Shown in pieces: positions 1-7,835 of a stretch of 64,000 nt of DNA. The position numbers and the translations under genes were made by a program. Position 1 is the first letter of the stretch. The number at the start of each line of letters is the position of its first letter. Under the pieces are notes generated by a model that was not told the origin of the DNA, did no database searches, and was given only the letters and a program-made list of their open reading frames with translations. This stretch comes from an uncultured bacterium (GTDB taxonomy: Bacteria > Cyanobacteriota > Vampirovibrionia > Gastranaerophilales > Gastranaerophilaceae), in NCBI GenBank assembly GCA_949284415.1, contig CASDVM010000005.1, positions 84,098 through 148,097 of the forward strand, written 5' to 3'.

Positions 1-273
1 GAAGAATTAAAGCGCAAAGCAATGGAAGAAGCCGATAATATTCGTGCACAGGCTGTAGAAGAAGCTATGAAGACTAAAGAAGGTGCCGAACTTTATGCCG
101 AACAGGTTTTAACTAATCTGGAAAAGAATTTGACCCAGCAGCAGCAAATTGTTAAAAACGGTCAGGTTTATATGGAAAAACTTCGTTCAGATTCTTTCGG
201 CAGCTATGATATTCCGTCATCTTACACATCGGAAAGAGCTCAGTCTTCCGGTTCTGATTTTGTAATAAAGTAG
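1..273 (+). CDS. C-terminal end of a coiled-coil protein (5' partial)
   Basis: The reading frame is open from base 1 and ends at a TAG at 271-273, so the start lies outside the window. The 90 visible residues are charged and rich in Ala, Glu, Lys and Gln with heptad-like spacing (EEADNIRAQAVEEAMKTKEG), which predicts a coiled coil. The last ~25 residues are Ser-rich and probably disordered. No catalytic motif is visible. It could be the tail of a DivIVA-like or ATP-synthase-b-like coiled-coil protein, but the family cannot be decided from this piece. A terminator follows. Confidence 0.7.
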   Translation, partial: EELKRKAMEEADNIRAQAVEEAMKTKEGAELYAEQVLTNLEKNLTQQQQIVKNGQVYMEKLRSDSFGSYDIPSSYTSERAQSSGSDFVIK

Positions 274-292
274 ACGTGTTAAATTTTTTAAT

Positions 293-327
293 AAAATCAG
301 CAGGTTAATCTACCGGCTGATTTTTTT
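293..327 (+). terminator. Rho-independent terminator
   Basis: AATCAGC and GCTGATT form a stem around an AGGTTAATCTACC loop, followed by seven T. It ends the coiled-coil gene transcript. Confidence 0.75.
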
Positions 328-407
328 GTACATGCTTATAGTTTTTTAACATATTGTTTGCAATTTATTTTGTTTGGTTTATTATGATAACATAAGCCGA
401 TTTAATT

Positions 408-436
408 AGAATGTGAGTTCCATCACATTCTTTTTT
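408..436 (+). terminator. Terminator-like hairpin in the rpmG leader
   Basis: AGAATGTGA and TCACATTCT are perfectly complementary, separated by 6 nt and followed by T6. It lies 71 nt before the rpmG start with no gene between it and the previous terminator. It could therefore attenuate the rpmG-secE-nusG transcript. A possible promoter is TTGCAA at 358 and TATGAT at 383, but the 19-nt spacer is long. Confidence 0.55.
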
Positions 437-507
437 AAAGGGCGAATAAAATGGGCGAAAGAGCTCTGATAATTTAAAATTTAATTAACTGAAAAGGAAA
501 TAAAACA

Positions 508-675
508 ATGGGTATCAAAGGAAAAAATGACAGAATGGTAGTTCTTGCATGTGAAGATTGCAAAGAAAGAAACTACACAACAACAAAAAACAAAAAAAAT
601 ATTAAAGAAAGACTTGAGTTGAGTAAATACTGCCCGACTTGCAAAAAACACACCAACCACAAGGAAACAAAATAA
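508..675 (+). CDS. rpmG: 50S ribosomal protein L33
   Basis: This 55-residue gene starts with [10 protein letters not shown] and has the L33 layout. It is a basic protein with two zinc-ribbon Cys pairs (CEDC at about residues 15-18, CPTC at 42-45) and a YTTTKNKKN segment. L33 sits in the large ribosomal subunit near the E site. The start follows a GAAAAGGAAA ribosome-binding site. The position ahead of tRNA-Trp, secE and nusG is a standard bacterial arrangement. The Cys-containing form is the zinc-binding version of L33. Confidence 0.95.
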   Translation: MGIKGKNDRMVVLACEDCKERNYTTTKNKKNIKERLELSKYCPTCKKHTNHKETK

Positions 676-757
676 CAGAAGTTCGGATGTCAAGAGGTCA
701 GAGGTCAAGTTAATAATAAGCCTGTCTTCTTCCTTTTGTCAGCCGAATCTCTGACTT

Positions 758-830
758 GCGTCCTTAGTTCAGTTGGTAGAACGTCGGTCTCCAAAACCGG
801 ATGTCGAGGGTTCGAGTCCTTCAGGGCGCG
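758..830 (+). tRNA. tRNA-Trp (CCA anticodon)
   Basis: The acceptor stem pairs GCGTCCT (758-764) with AGGGCGC (823-829), with one G-U pair, and the discriminator is G830. The anticodon stem TCGGT/ACCGG closes loop CTCCAAA, giving anticodon CCA at 791-793. The T arm contains GGTTCGAGTCC. The 3' CCA is not encoded. It lies between rpmG and secE and is probably co-transcribed with them. Confidence 0.95.
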
Positions 831-859
831 ATTTTATAAAAACGTAAGGAAACAAAATT

Positions 860-1084
860 ATGATAGGCGCAGAAAATCAAATGCCGGCATGGCTTGAAAA
901 ATCTACAAATTCAGTAAAAACATACTTCAGAGGTGTAAGAACCGAATGGGGTAAAATCAGCTGGCCCGAAAAACGTCAGGTTGTTGCCGAAACTGTTTTT
1001 GTTATTGCGATAGTTTTTGTTTTTACCGTTGCGGTTTATTTAATGGATATAATTTTTAAAGGTTTGCTCGGATTAATAAAATAG
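860..1084 (+). CDS. secE: Preprotein translocase subunit SecE
   Basis: At 74 residues this is the short, single-span SecE typical of most bacteria. It clamps the SecY channel in the inner membrane. A cytoplasmic amphipathic stretch carries the conserved RTEWGKISWPEKRQV motif (about residues 28-42). One transmembrane helix follows (about residues 47-65). The start has AAGGAAAC upstream. nusG follows 28 nt downstream in the same orientation, as in most bacteria. Confidence 0.95.
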   Translation: MIGAENQMPAWLEKSTNSVKTYFRGVRTEWGKISWPEKRQVVAETVFVIAIVFVFTVAVYLMDIIFKGLLGLIK

Positions 1085-1112
1085 TCCTGCATACAAAAAA
1101 TAAAGGTGGCTT

Positions 1113-1739
1113 ATGACTGAAAAAGAAAAATCAATGAAAGAACAGCTTGACGAAGACAAAGCTCAGGAAGCTCAGGAAGCTAAAGCTGAAGAAGAGGCTA
1201 AAGAAGCTAAGAAAAATCAAAAACGCTGGTATATTGTTCATACATATTCAGGGTATGAAAACAAAGTAAAAGTTAACCTTGAAAAACGTATTGAATATAT
1301 GAACATGGGTGATAAAATCTTTAGAATTGAAGTTCCGCAAAAAACCGTAACACAAATGAAAGGCGGTAAAAAACAGGAACGTGAAGAAAAAATATTTCCC
1401 GGCTATGTTCTTGTTGAAATGATTATGGACGAAGACAGCTGGTATGTCGTAAGACACACTTCAGGCGTTACAAAGTTTGTCGGCTCGGCTAAGAAACCTA
1501 TTCCTGCGCGCGACAGTGAAATTAAAAAGATTATTAACCGTTCAAGTTCAACTTCTCAAAAAATTGAGCTTGATGTTAAAGCGGGCGACAAAGTCAGAAT
1601 TGTATCAGGACCGTTTGCTGACTTTATCGCTGATATTATCGAAGTTTATCCTGATAAATCTAAACTTCGTGCAAATGTTTCAATCTTTGGACGTGAAACT
1701 CCTGTAGAACTGGAATACAAACAAATTAACAAGTTGTAA
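1113..1739 (+). CDS. nusG: Transcription termination/antitermination factor NusG
   Basis: 208 residues. An acidic/basic N-terminal extension of about 37 residues (EEEAKEAKK repeats) precedes the NGN domain, which starts at RWYIVHTYSGYENKV and includes IFPGYVLVEM. A C-terminal KOW domain carries GDKVRIVSGPFADF and ends with IFGRETPVELEYKQI, a strongly conserved NusG ending. It binds RNA polymerase and links it to Rho or ribosomal protein S10. The extension is longer than in E. coli NusG. The start has AAAGGTGGC upstream. Confidence 0.96.
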   Translation: MTEKEKSMKEQLDEDKAQEAQEAKAEEEAKEAKKNQKRWYIVHTYSGYENKVKVNLEKRIEYMNMGDKIFRIEVPQKTVTQMKGGKKQEREEKIFPGYVLVEMIMDEDSWYVVRHTSGVTKFVGSAKKPIPARDSEIKKIINRSSSTSQKIELDVKAGDKVRIVSGPFADFIADIIEVYPDKSKLRANVSIFGRETPVELEYKQINKL

Positions 1740-1818
1740 TCTAAACTTTTTAAAGATGACTGCGTGGGCAGCACGAATAAAAACAAATTAATAAATTATA
1801 ACAATTAGTACAAAAGCT

Positions 1819-1871
1819 GTGGAAGGACCCTCCGCAAAAACTCGTAAAAACACGGAGACCGTTAGTACCAC
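1819..1871 (+). promoter_or_regulatory. Ribosomal protein L1 binding-site mimic in the rplK leader
   Basis: GTGGAAGGA (1819) and GTTAGTACCAC (ending 1871) flank a stem CTCCG/CGGAG with a long A-rich loop. The outer GTGG/CCAC pairing and the asymmetric internal loop resemble the L1 site on 23S rRNA (GUGGGAGG ... UACCAC). L1 is known in other bacteria to repress the L11-L1 operon by binding a leader that copies this site. The element ends 14 nt before the rplK start codon. Its assignment here is inference from this similarity and the context. Confidence 0.75.
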
Positions 1872-1885
1872 AAAAGGAGAAAAAA

Positions 1886-2314
1886 ATGGCTAAAAAAGTA
1901 GTAGGAAAAATCAAGCTTCAAATTGAAGCAGGTAAAGCAAATCCGTCCCCGCCGGTTGGCCCTGCATTAGGTCAGCATGGTGTTAACATCATGGATTTCT
2001 GCAAGCAGTTTAATGCTAAAACAGAATCTCAAGCTGGATATATTATTCCGGTTGTTATTGATGTTTATGAAGACAGAAGTTTTTCATTTATCGTAAAATC
2101 ACCGCCGGCACCTGTTCTTATTAAGAAAGCTTTAAACCTTCCGAAAGGTTCGGCTGTTCCTAATAAGGATAAAGTAGGCGAAATTACTAAAGAACAGCTT
2201 GAAGAAATTGCTAAAATTAAAATGAACGACTTAAATGCAACATCTATGGAAGCTGCTGTGAACATGATTAAAGGTTCTTGCAGAGCTATGGGTGTTACTG
2301 TAAAAGAAGGTTAG
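1886..2314 (+). CDS. rplK: 50S ribosomal protein L11
   Basis: 142 residues, the normal L11 length. The N-terminal domain has [20 protein letters not shown] and [12 protein letters not shown]. The C-terminal RNA-binding domain ends in the Gly/Ser-rich segment around [12 protein letters not shown]11 forms the GTPase-associated centre with 23S rRNA. The start follows AAAGGAGAAAAAA. The gene is flanked by two L1-like regulatory hairpins, one before it and one between it and rplA. Confidence 0.97.
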   Translation: MAKKVVGKIKLQIEAGKANPSPPVGPALGQHGVNIMDFCKQFNAKTESQAGYIIPVVIDVYEDRSFSFIVKSPPAPVLIKKALNLPKGSAVPNKDKVGEITKEQLEEIAKIKMNDLNATSMEAAVNMIKGSCRAMGVTVKEG

Positions 2315-2343
2315 ATGGAAGGACGTAAGTCCGTTATTACCAC
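2315..2343 (+). promoter_or_regulatory. Second L1 binding-site mimic, between rplK and rplA
   Basis: Starting immediately after the rplK stop codon, ATGGAAGGAC, loop GTAA, then GTCCGTTATTACCAC forms a compact hairpin. TGG/CCA and GGAC/GTCC stems enclose an internal loop of AA against GTTATTA, capped by a GNRA tetraloop. It repeats the key strands of the upstream element in minimal form and ends 17 nt before the rplA start. Confidence 0.7.
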
Positions 2344-2360
2344 GAAAGGAATTTAAAATA

Positions 2361-3086
2361 ATGAGTAAATTAACTAAAAAACAAAAGAAAATGCAGGAAA
2401 TGCTGGAAGGATTTGTTCAGCCGGCTACTGCAGCTGATACAATTAAAAAATTGAAAGAAATTTCAAAAGAAGTTTCTAAATTTAATGAAACAGTAGAGTG
2501 CCACATGAGATTAGGTATCGATGTTCGTCAGGCTGACCAGCAGATCAGATCAACTGTTGTTTTGCCTGCAGGTTTAGGTAAAACCGTAAAAGTTTGCGTA
2601 ATTGCAAAAGGTCCTAAAGCTACAGAAGCAAAAGATGCAGGTGCGGATTATGCAGGCGCTGAAGAAATTATCGATAAAATTTCTGACGGCTGGTTTGATT
2701 TCGACACATTGATTGCAACTCCTGATTGTATGGGTATGCTCGGGAAATTAGGACGTGTTTTAGGGCCTAAAGGTTTGATGCCTAACCCGAAAACAGGAAC
2801 AGTTACAATGGATGTCGCAAAAGCTGTTAAAGATGCAAAAGCAGGTAAAGTTGAATACAGAGCAGACAAACAGGGTATGATTCACTGTCCTGTCGGCAAA
2901 ATTGAATTCAGCGAAGAAGATTTGCTTAAAAACTATGCTACTCTTGCTGATGCAGTATTGAGAGCAAAACCGGCTTCTGCAAAAGGTACATTTGTTAAAT
3001 CGGTTTACCTTTCAACAACAATGGGGCCCGGAATCAAATTAGATCCGAAAAACTTTGCTGCAGAAGTTAAAGAATTGATGGCATAA
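2361..3086 (+). CDS. rplA: 50S ribosomal protein L1
   Basis: 241 residues. The signature [18 protein letters not shown] is present at about residues 130-147, along with [17 protein letters not shown] and the C-terminal [12 protein letters not shown]1 forms the mobile stalk at the E site and is the usual autogenous repressor of its operon. The start follows CGAAAGGAATTT. The operon stops here at a strong terminator: rplJ and rplL, which often follow, are absent from the window. Confidence 0.97.
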   Translation: MSKLTKKQKKMQEMLEGFVQPATAADTIKKLKEISKEVSKFNETVECHMRLGIDVRQADQQIRSTVVLPAGLGKTVKVCVIAKGPKATEAKDAGADYAGAEEIIDKISDGWFDFDTLIATPDCMGMLGKLGRVLGPKGLMPNPKTGTVTMDVAKAVKDAKAGKVEYRADKQGMIHCPVGKIEFSEEDLLKNYATLADAVLRAKPASAKGTFVKSVYLSTTMGPGIKLDPKNFAAEVKELMA

Positions 3087-3106
3087 GCTGATTAATAAAC
3101 TAATAA

Positions 3107-3137
3107 AAAAGCCTTTCTTTTAAAAGAGAGGCTTTTT
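3107..3137 (+). terminator. Rho-independent terminator after rplA
   Basis: AAAGCCT...AGGCTTTTT forms a stem extended by TCTTTT/AAGAGA around a 2-nt loop, with a T run. Confidence 0.85.
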
Positions 3138-3157
3138 GTATTGAAAAATAAGAAAAG

Positions 3158-3250
3158 TCTGTTATAATTAATAATATGAAGTAAAAATAATAATGAAAAA
3201 GAAGGAGTTGCTATGAAAAGTTTATTAAGATTTGTTAATCGGGGGGGGGG
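3158..3250 (+). repeat. Pilin start cassette, copy A, ending in G10
   Basis: This ~93-bp block contains a 5' leader with AAGAAGGAG, then ATG at 3213, nine codons beginning MKSLLRF, then ten G at 3241-3250. It matches 39634-39727 almost base for base up to the G run. The frame from ATG 3213 hits TAG at 3258-3260. Adding one G would join it to the downstream pilin frame. Confidence 0.85.
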
Positions 3251-4321
3251 CACTCTCTAGCTAACAGAGGACAAGATGTCAGGAAGGCAGGCATTTTAAA
3301 GATACTGGGATACTCTGGCAGTAATGCCGTAGGAAGTATTATAAAAGTTTTATGCAAACCTCAAGTGTTGTATGGAACGGCTACGTTTTACCCCTCATCC
3401 GGCACAAAGTGTCACCTTCTCCCGCACAGGGGAGAAGTAATAAGTAATTACAATTTAATTAAAGATAAAAATCAGCACTCACCCCAGCCCTCTCCCATAG
3501 GAGAGGGAGCAAGTAATAGTCATCCCGAACTTGTTTCGGGATCTCACAAGATGCAGAAACAAACAGGTCAATCAGATGTTCAAAAGATGCTGAAACAAGT
3601 TCAGCATGACGCGAATTCCCTGAAACGAACTTATTCACCTATTCACTTATTTACTTATTCACTTCGTAAACGCGCAGCGTTTACTCTTGCAGAAGTCTTA
3701 ATCACATTAGGAATTATCGGTGTAGTCTCTGCGATGACAATACCTGTATTGATTGCAAATCACAAACAAAAAGAATTGGAAACAGGACTTAAAAAAGCTT
3801 ATTCTGTGGCACAGCAGGCATTATTGCTAATGTCAGCAGATAGAGGTGATGTTGTTCCTGCTTTTAGCTCCAGAGAATTTCAAGCTGAATATATAAAGTA
3901 TTTTAAGGATGCAGTAGATTGTGGATTTTATAATCGAAACGGCCTTTGTGGTGATTTTAATAACACTTATAAAGATTATTCAGGCAAAACTTCTATAACT
4001 AATCAGTATATAGATGACGGTCAATTTGTATTGCCTGACGGTATGAATGTATATATTCAAAATGAAGGTGCAAATAAGGAAAGAACTGCAAATATTTACA
4101 TATCTATTGATGTAAATGGTGCAAAGAAACGTCCGAATAAATGGGGACACGATTTATTTACGTTCCAGTTGATGTCTGACGGAAAGCTTATGCCTATGGG
4201 AATAGAAGGAACTGATTTTTATGAAAAAGAATGTTCTAGAACAACTGCTTCTAATAAAAATGGTATAGGCTGTACTTACGAAGCCATTAATAACCCTTCA
4301 TATTTCAAATCTTTACCATAA
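3213..4321 (+). CDS. Pilin-like protein, interrupted by a G10 tract (out of frame as sequenced)
   Basis: From 3365 to 4321 an open frame encodes a type IV pilin-like protein with the processing/assembly motif AAFTLAEVLITLGIIGVVSA, a hydrophobic N-terminal helix and DVNGAKKRPNKWGHDLF. The frame is also open upstream back to 3251, directly after the G run. The ATG with a good ribosome site at 3213 reads in another frame as sequenced and stops at 3260. Runs of 11 or 8 G would make one reading frame from 3213 to 4321. The ~160 residues ahead of the pilin motif are unusually long and are built from R1, R2 and R3 repeat sequence. A GTG at 3365 is an alternative start without a clear ribosome site. 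It may be phase-variable, slippage-dependent or a pseudogene. Confidence 0.65.
3392..3667 (+). repeat. Cluster of R1, R2 and R3 repeats inside the pilin leader
   Basis: Successive repeat units are CTTCTCCCGCACAGGGGAGAAG and CCCTCTCCCATAGGAGAGGG (R1), CCCGAACTTGTTTCGGGAT followed by GCTGAAACAAGTTCAGCATG (R2), then TTATTCACC/TTATTTACTTATTCAC (R3). All stay open in the pilin frame. Confidence 0.75.
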
Positions 4322-4328
4322 TTCAAAC

Positions 4329-4357
4329 TTGAAATTAACTTTTATTTCTAATATAAT
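4329..4357 (+). promoter_or_regulatory. Sigma-70-type promoter of kdsA, leaderless arrangement
   Basis: TTGAAA (4329-4334), a 17-nt spacer and TATAAT (4352-4357). The kdsA ATG begins 6 nt after the -10 box, so the predicted transcription start coincides with the start codon. Confidence 0.7.
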
Positions 4358-4363
4358 TCAGTT

Positions 4364-5185
4364 ATGAGTATGAAAACTGTTAAACTGAGAGACTTTGAAA
4401 TCGGTGCTGATAAGCTTACAATTATTGCAGGCCCCTGTGCGGCTGAAAGTCAAGAAATCCTTGATGTTACAGCAAAAGGATTAAAAGAGATTACACAAAA
4501 ACTTGATATAAATTTTGTATTCAAGTCTTCTTTTGATAAAGCAAACAGATCCTCTATTTATTCCTATAGGGGACCGGGGCTTGAAAAAGGGCTGGAAATG
4601 CTTCAATCTGTTAAGGAAAAGTTTGATGTTCCTATAGTTACGGATATTCACACACCTGATCAGGCTGAACCTGTCAGCAAAGTCGCTGATATATTACAAA
4701 TCCCTGCATTTTTGTGCAGGCAGACTGATTTATTAGTGGCAGCTGCAAAAACAGGCAAAATAGTTAATATTAAAAAAGGTCAGTTTCTGGCGCCCGAGCA
4801 AATGGGTACGCTTGTTAAAAAAGTTGAAGAAGCAGGAAATAACAAAATTTTATTAACTGACAGAGGATGTTCGTTCGGTTATAATAATCTTGTGGTTGAT
4901 TTTAGAGCTGTTCCTATTATGCAGTCTTTCGGTTACCCTGTGGTGTTTGACGCTACTCACAGCGTACAGCTTCCCGGTGCGCAGGGAACTTGTTCAGGCG
5001 GAGACAGAAGATTTGTACCTGTTCTTGCTAAAGCTGCAATGGCTGCAGGTGCTAATGCTTTATTCTTTGAGGTCCACCCTGACCCTGACTGCGCAAAATG
5101 CGATGGACCTAATATGCTGGCTCTTGATAGTGCTGAAAGTGTATTTAAGATTTGCAAAGAAATTTTTGAACTGGTGAGAAAGTAA
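4364..5185 (+). CDS. kdsA: 3-deoxy-8-phosphooctulonate synthase (Kdo-8-P synthase)
   Basis: 273 residues. It condenses phosphoenolpyruvate with arabinose 5-phosphate to Kdo-8-phosphate for lipopolysaccharide, in the cytoplasm. Visible family motifs are IIAGPCAAES (residues 20-29), FKSSFDKANRSS, VTDIHTPDQ, CRQTDLL, KKGQFLAPEQM, LTDRGCSFGY, DATHSVQLPG and FFEVHPDPD. Cys25 in GPCAAES is the residue that binds metal in the metal-dependent class of KdsA. No Shine-Dalgarno precedes the ATG, and the promoter lies 6 nt upstream. A second in-frame ATG lies at 4370. The gene overlaps the next one by 1 nt (TAATG). Confidence 0.96.
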   Translation: MSMKTVKLRDFEIGADKLTIIAGPCAAESQEILDVTAKGLKEITQKLDINFVFKSSFDKANRSSIYSYRGPGLEKGLEMLQSVKEKFDVPIVTDIHTPDQAEPVSKVADILQIPAFLCRQTDLLVAAAKTGKIVNIKKGQFLAPEQMGTLVKKVEEAGNNKILLTDRGCSFGYNNLVVDFRAVPIMQSFGYPVVFDATHSVQLPGAQGTCSGGDRRFVPVLAKAAMAAGANALFFEVHPDPDCAKCDGPNMLALDSAESVFKICKEIFELVRK

Positions 5186-5805
5186 TGATTATAAAATGTT
5201 TTACAGCCGGACAATTAGAAAATAACATGTATCTTGTTATTGATGAAAATACAAAACAAGCTGTCTTGATAGATGCTTCGGCTCTTATTCCTGAAATAAC
5301 AGATACTGTAAAAGCTTATGGGGCGGATGTTGAATATATTCTTTTAACTCACGGTCATTTTGATCATATTATGGGGTTGAATGAATTGAAGAAGGCATTG
5401 AATGCAAAAGCCGTTATTTGTCATGATGATCTTATAATTTCAGATAATATTAATGAATTTACAAGGCTTTTCGGAGGGCTTTGCGAAAGTGTTCCGCCCG
5501 TGTATGAAAAATTCGTAAAAGACGGCGACATAATTGCTGTCGGTGATATGCAGATAAGAGTTATTCATACCCCAGGTCATACGCAAGGCGGTGTTTGCTA
5601 TTTAATCGAAGATAAATTATTTTCAGGCGACACATTGTTTAGAGAAAGTGTTGGCAGAACTGATTTGTTCGGAGGAAATTTTCAGGAACTTCTGGACAGT
5701 GTGAAAAACAAATTATTCAAACTTGATGATAATACAACGGTATATCCGGGACACGGACCTGCAACAACAGTAGGACACGAGAAAAAATATAACGAAATCT
5801 TATAA
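5185..5805 (+). CDS. Metallo-beta-lactamase-fold hydrolase, glyoxalase II-like
   Basis: 206 residues with the metal-binding HxHxDH motif as LTHGHFDHIMG (His56, His58, Asp60, His61). The other ligands are in TPGHTQGG (His about 132), FSGDTLF (Asp about 151) and VYPGHGPATT (His near the C-terminus). This matches the YcbL/glyoxalase II group that hydrolyses thioesters, but the substrate is not shown. It starts in the stop codon of kdsA (TAATG), so the two are translationally coupled. Confidence 0.88.
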   Translation: MIIKCFTAGQLENNMYLVIDENTKQAVLIDASALIPEITDTVKAYGADVEYILLTHGHFDHIMGLNELKKALNAKAVICHDDLIISDNINEFTRLFGGLCESVPPVYEKFVKDGDIIAVGDMQIRVIHTPGHTQGGVCYLIEDKLFSGDTLFRESVGRTDLFGGNFQELLDSVKNKLFKLDDNTTVYPGHGPATTVGHEKKYNEIL

Positions 5806-5808
5806 AAT

Positions 5809-5879
5809 CCTCGCCCCTTGAGGGAGAGGGTAGAATTTGTTAATGAATGTCAGTGAATTTACAAATTCGGGTGAGGGGT
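5809..5879. repeat. R1 palindromic repeat (intergenic copy)
   Basis: CCTCGCCCC at the left end pairs with GGGTGAGGGG at the right end, with GAATTTGTTAA and ACAAATTC inside. The same ~70-bp element lies inside a glycosyltransferase gene at 50950-51019. Confidence 0.85.
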
Positions 5880-5927
5880 CAAATTATTAAGCAATAAATG
5901 CAAATATAAGCAACAAAGGAAGATTAT

Positions 5928-6962
5928 ATGAAAGAACAACTTGAAAAAATATATGAATGCGCAACAGAAGATTTGAAAAAAGCTTCTTCTATTAACGATA
6001 TTGAAGAAATCAGAGGAAAATATTTGAGCCGCAAGGGTGAGTTTAACGAGATTAAGAAAAATCTGAAAAATCTGTCAGATGAAGATAAAAGAATTGTAGG
6101 CTCTCTTGCCAATGAAATTACAAGAAAGCTTGAAGATGCTTTGAAGTTGAAGCATGATGAATTTTACAGAAAAGAATTGAATGAAAAACTGAAAAATGAA
6201 AGAATTGATATCACGCTTCCCGGGAAATTTATCCCGCGCGGAAAAGAACATCTTTTAACATCTACTACAAATGAAATTGTTCGGATATTTCAAAGTCTCG
6301 GTTTTTCGGTTGTTCCGCAGGAGCATTCTCCGGAAGTTGAAACCGAATATTATAACTTTGATGCGTTGAATGTCCCGAAAGATCACCCTGCGCGCGATGT
6401 TCAGGATACTTTTTATACTGAAATTGCGCCGAATGTGGTATTGAGAAGCCAGACATCAGGTGCACAGATTCATGCTATGGAAGGGAAAAATCCGCCCATA
6501 AGAGTTGTTGCTCCGGGTAGAGTTTACAGGAATGAAAATATCAATGCTCGTAAAAATAACTTTTTCCACCAAATTGAAGGGCTTTACGTTGACAAAGACA
6601 TAACTTTCGGCGATTTAAAAGGTGTTTTAAACGAGTTTATCAGAATATATTTCGGCACAAGCCGTCCGACACGTTTCAGAAACAGTTTTTTCCCGTTTAC
6701 GGAACCGTCTGCAGAAGTTGATGTTCAATGTATTATGTGTGAAGGCAAAGGCTGCAGAACATGTTCGGGGACAGGCTGGCTTGAAATTCTCGGATGCGGA
6801 ATGGTTGATCCGAATGTATTGAAAGGTGTCGGGATTGACCCTGATGTGTATTCTGGATTTGCTTTCGGTATGGGGGTTGAAAGACTGGCGATGCTAAAAT
6901 ATGCGGTTGACGATATAAGATTATTCTTCAATAATGACGAAAGATTTTTAAAACAGTTTTAA
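5928..6962 (+). CDS. pheS: Phenylalanyl-tRNA synthetase alpha subunit
   Basis: 344 residues. An N-terminal coiled-coil arm (about residues 1-85, with YLSRKGEFNEIKKNLK) precedes the class II catalytic core. PGRVYRNE begins motif 2, and FFHQIEGLYVDK and FFPFTEPSAEVDVQC follow. A Cys-rich CIMCEGKGCRTCSGTGW insert is typical of one PheS group. Motif 3 is GFAFGMGVERLAML. It charges tRNA-Phe together with PheT. Unusually, pheT does not follow: a terminator and divergent pilin genes do. The start has AAAGGAAGA upstream. Confidence 0.96.
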   Translation: MKEQLEKIYECATEDLKKASSINDIEEIRGKYLSRKGEFNEIKKNLKNLSDEDKRIVGSLANEITRKLEDALKLKHDEFYRKELNEKLKNERIDITLPGKFIPRGKEHLLTSTTNEIVRIFQSLGFSVVPQEHSPEVETEYYNFDALNVPKDHPARDVQDTFYTEIAPNVVLRSQTSGAQIHAMEGKNPPIRVVAPGRVYRNENINARKNNFFHQIEGLYVDKDITFGDLKGVLNEFIRIYFGTSRPTRFRNSFFPFTEPSAEVDVQCIMCEGKGCRTCSGTGWLEILGCGMVDPNVLKGVGIDPDVYSGFAFGMGVERLAMLKYAVDDIRLFFNNDERFLKQF

Positions 6963-6966
6963 AATA

Positions 6967-6998
6967 AAAAAGCTCCTTCATTACAAGAAGGAGCTTTT
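6967..6998. terminator. Bidirectional terminator between pheS and the pilin gene
   Basis: AAAGCTCCTTC and GAAGGAGCTTTT form a perfect stem with A-rich and T-rich flanks on both sides. It serves pheS and the convergent pilin gene. Confidence 0.85.
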
Positions 6999-7015
6999 CA
7001 ATGTTATAAAATTAT

Positions 7016-7761
7016 TTACCATGGGTAATCGTCTTTTATTTCCCAGCCGTCTCGTATTATTTTCATTGCACAGCATTGTCCGTTGCCTGTTTTGCTGCAA
7101 TTTCTGTTTAATGTATTTTCATCAGATGTAGAGCAGCTCGCTGTTACACGTTTATCGGATATTTCAAGTAGGAATACATCTCTGCCGATAATATTCGGTT
7201 TTTTGGCTCCGTTAAGATCTATATAAAATTTTTGATTTCCGCCCCAATATTGCTTTTCTTCATCCGCATCCCAAGAAAAAGGAACAAATGCAATCATTGT
7301 ACCGTCTGTCAGTATAATTGTGTACCTGTTGTTTCCGGTGATGTTTAACGTTTGGTCTTCTTTTCCGCCTGGAGCCTTGGCTTTTGTATCATAAGAACAA
7401 TCACCGTACTTACTGCATTCCTGAACTGATTTAAAATACGGAAGCCAGTATGTTTGTACATATTGTTTTACACTTTCGGTGTTGATAGTCTGTGAGGAAT
7501 CGATCCAGTCTTCAGACGGTCCGTTAGCATTTTCGGACATAATATATGCCTGAGAAATTGTTGTATAAACTTTTTTAAGCTGTGCAACAGTTTGTTTTTT
7601 CTGATAATTTGTAATTAAAGAAGGCATTGTCATGGCCGCAACAACACCAATAATACCAAGAGTGATTAAGACCTCGGCAAGAGTAAATGCCTTTAACCCC
7701 TTGATATAAGCTGCTTTTGCGGCGGCGGGGGGGGGGCAATTCTAAGCTCTTCTCTATTCAT
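7016..7761 (-). CDS. Pilin-like protein, interrupted by a C10 tract (out of frame as sequenced)
   Basis: The start is ATG at 7761-7759, with AAAAAAGGAGGCTGG upstream and eight codons (MNREELRI). Then comes GC10 (+ strand G10 at 7727-7736). As sequenced, this frame ends at a TAA shortly downstream. The pilin frame (AAAKAAYIKGLKAFTLAEV, then LITLGIIGVVAAMTMPSL) is open from just after the overlapping TGA at the ATG but has no ATG of its own before MTMPSL. C11 or C8 would fuse start and pilin. The body has DLNGAKKPNIIGRDVF and ends DGWEIKDDYPW with a Cys pair before it. Homologue of the adjacent 7836-8636 gene. Confidence 0.7.
7727..7736 (-). repeat. C10 homopolymer (coding strand) in a pilin start region
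   Basis: Ten G on the + strand, i.e. C10 in the gene, lies 25 nt after the start codon and is followed by GCCGCCGC. Confidence 0.9.
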
Positions 7762-7835
7762 AATTCCAGCCTCCTTTTTTTATATTATAAACTATTTTCT
7801 TTATTTTTTCAATATAGATTCTGGTTTATATGCTA

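Noticed and set aside
481..708. 75-residue ORF opposite rpmG
   Set aside because: It is the reverse of a clear L33 gene; no ribosome site.
4890..5177. 95-residue ORF inside kdsA
   Set aside because: Same strand, other frame, inside a strongly conserved enzyme gene.
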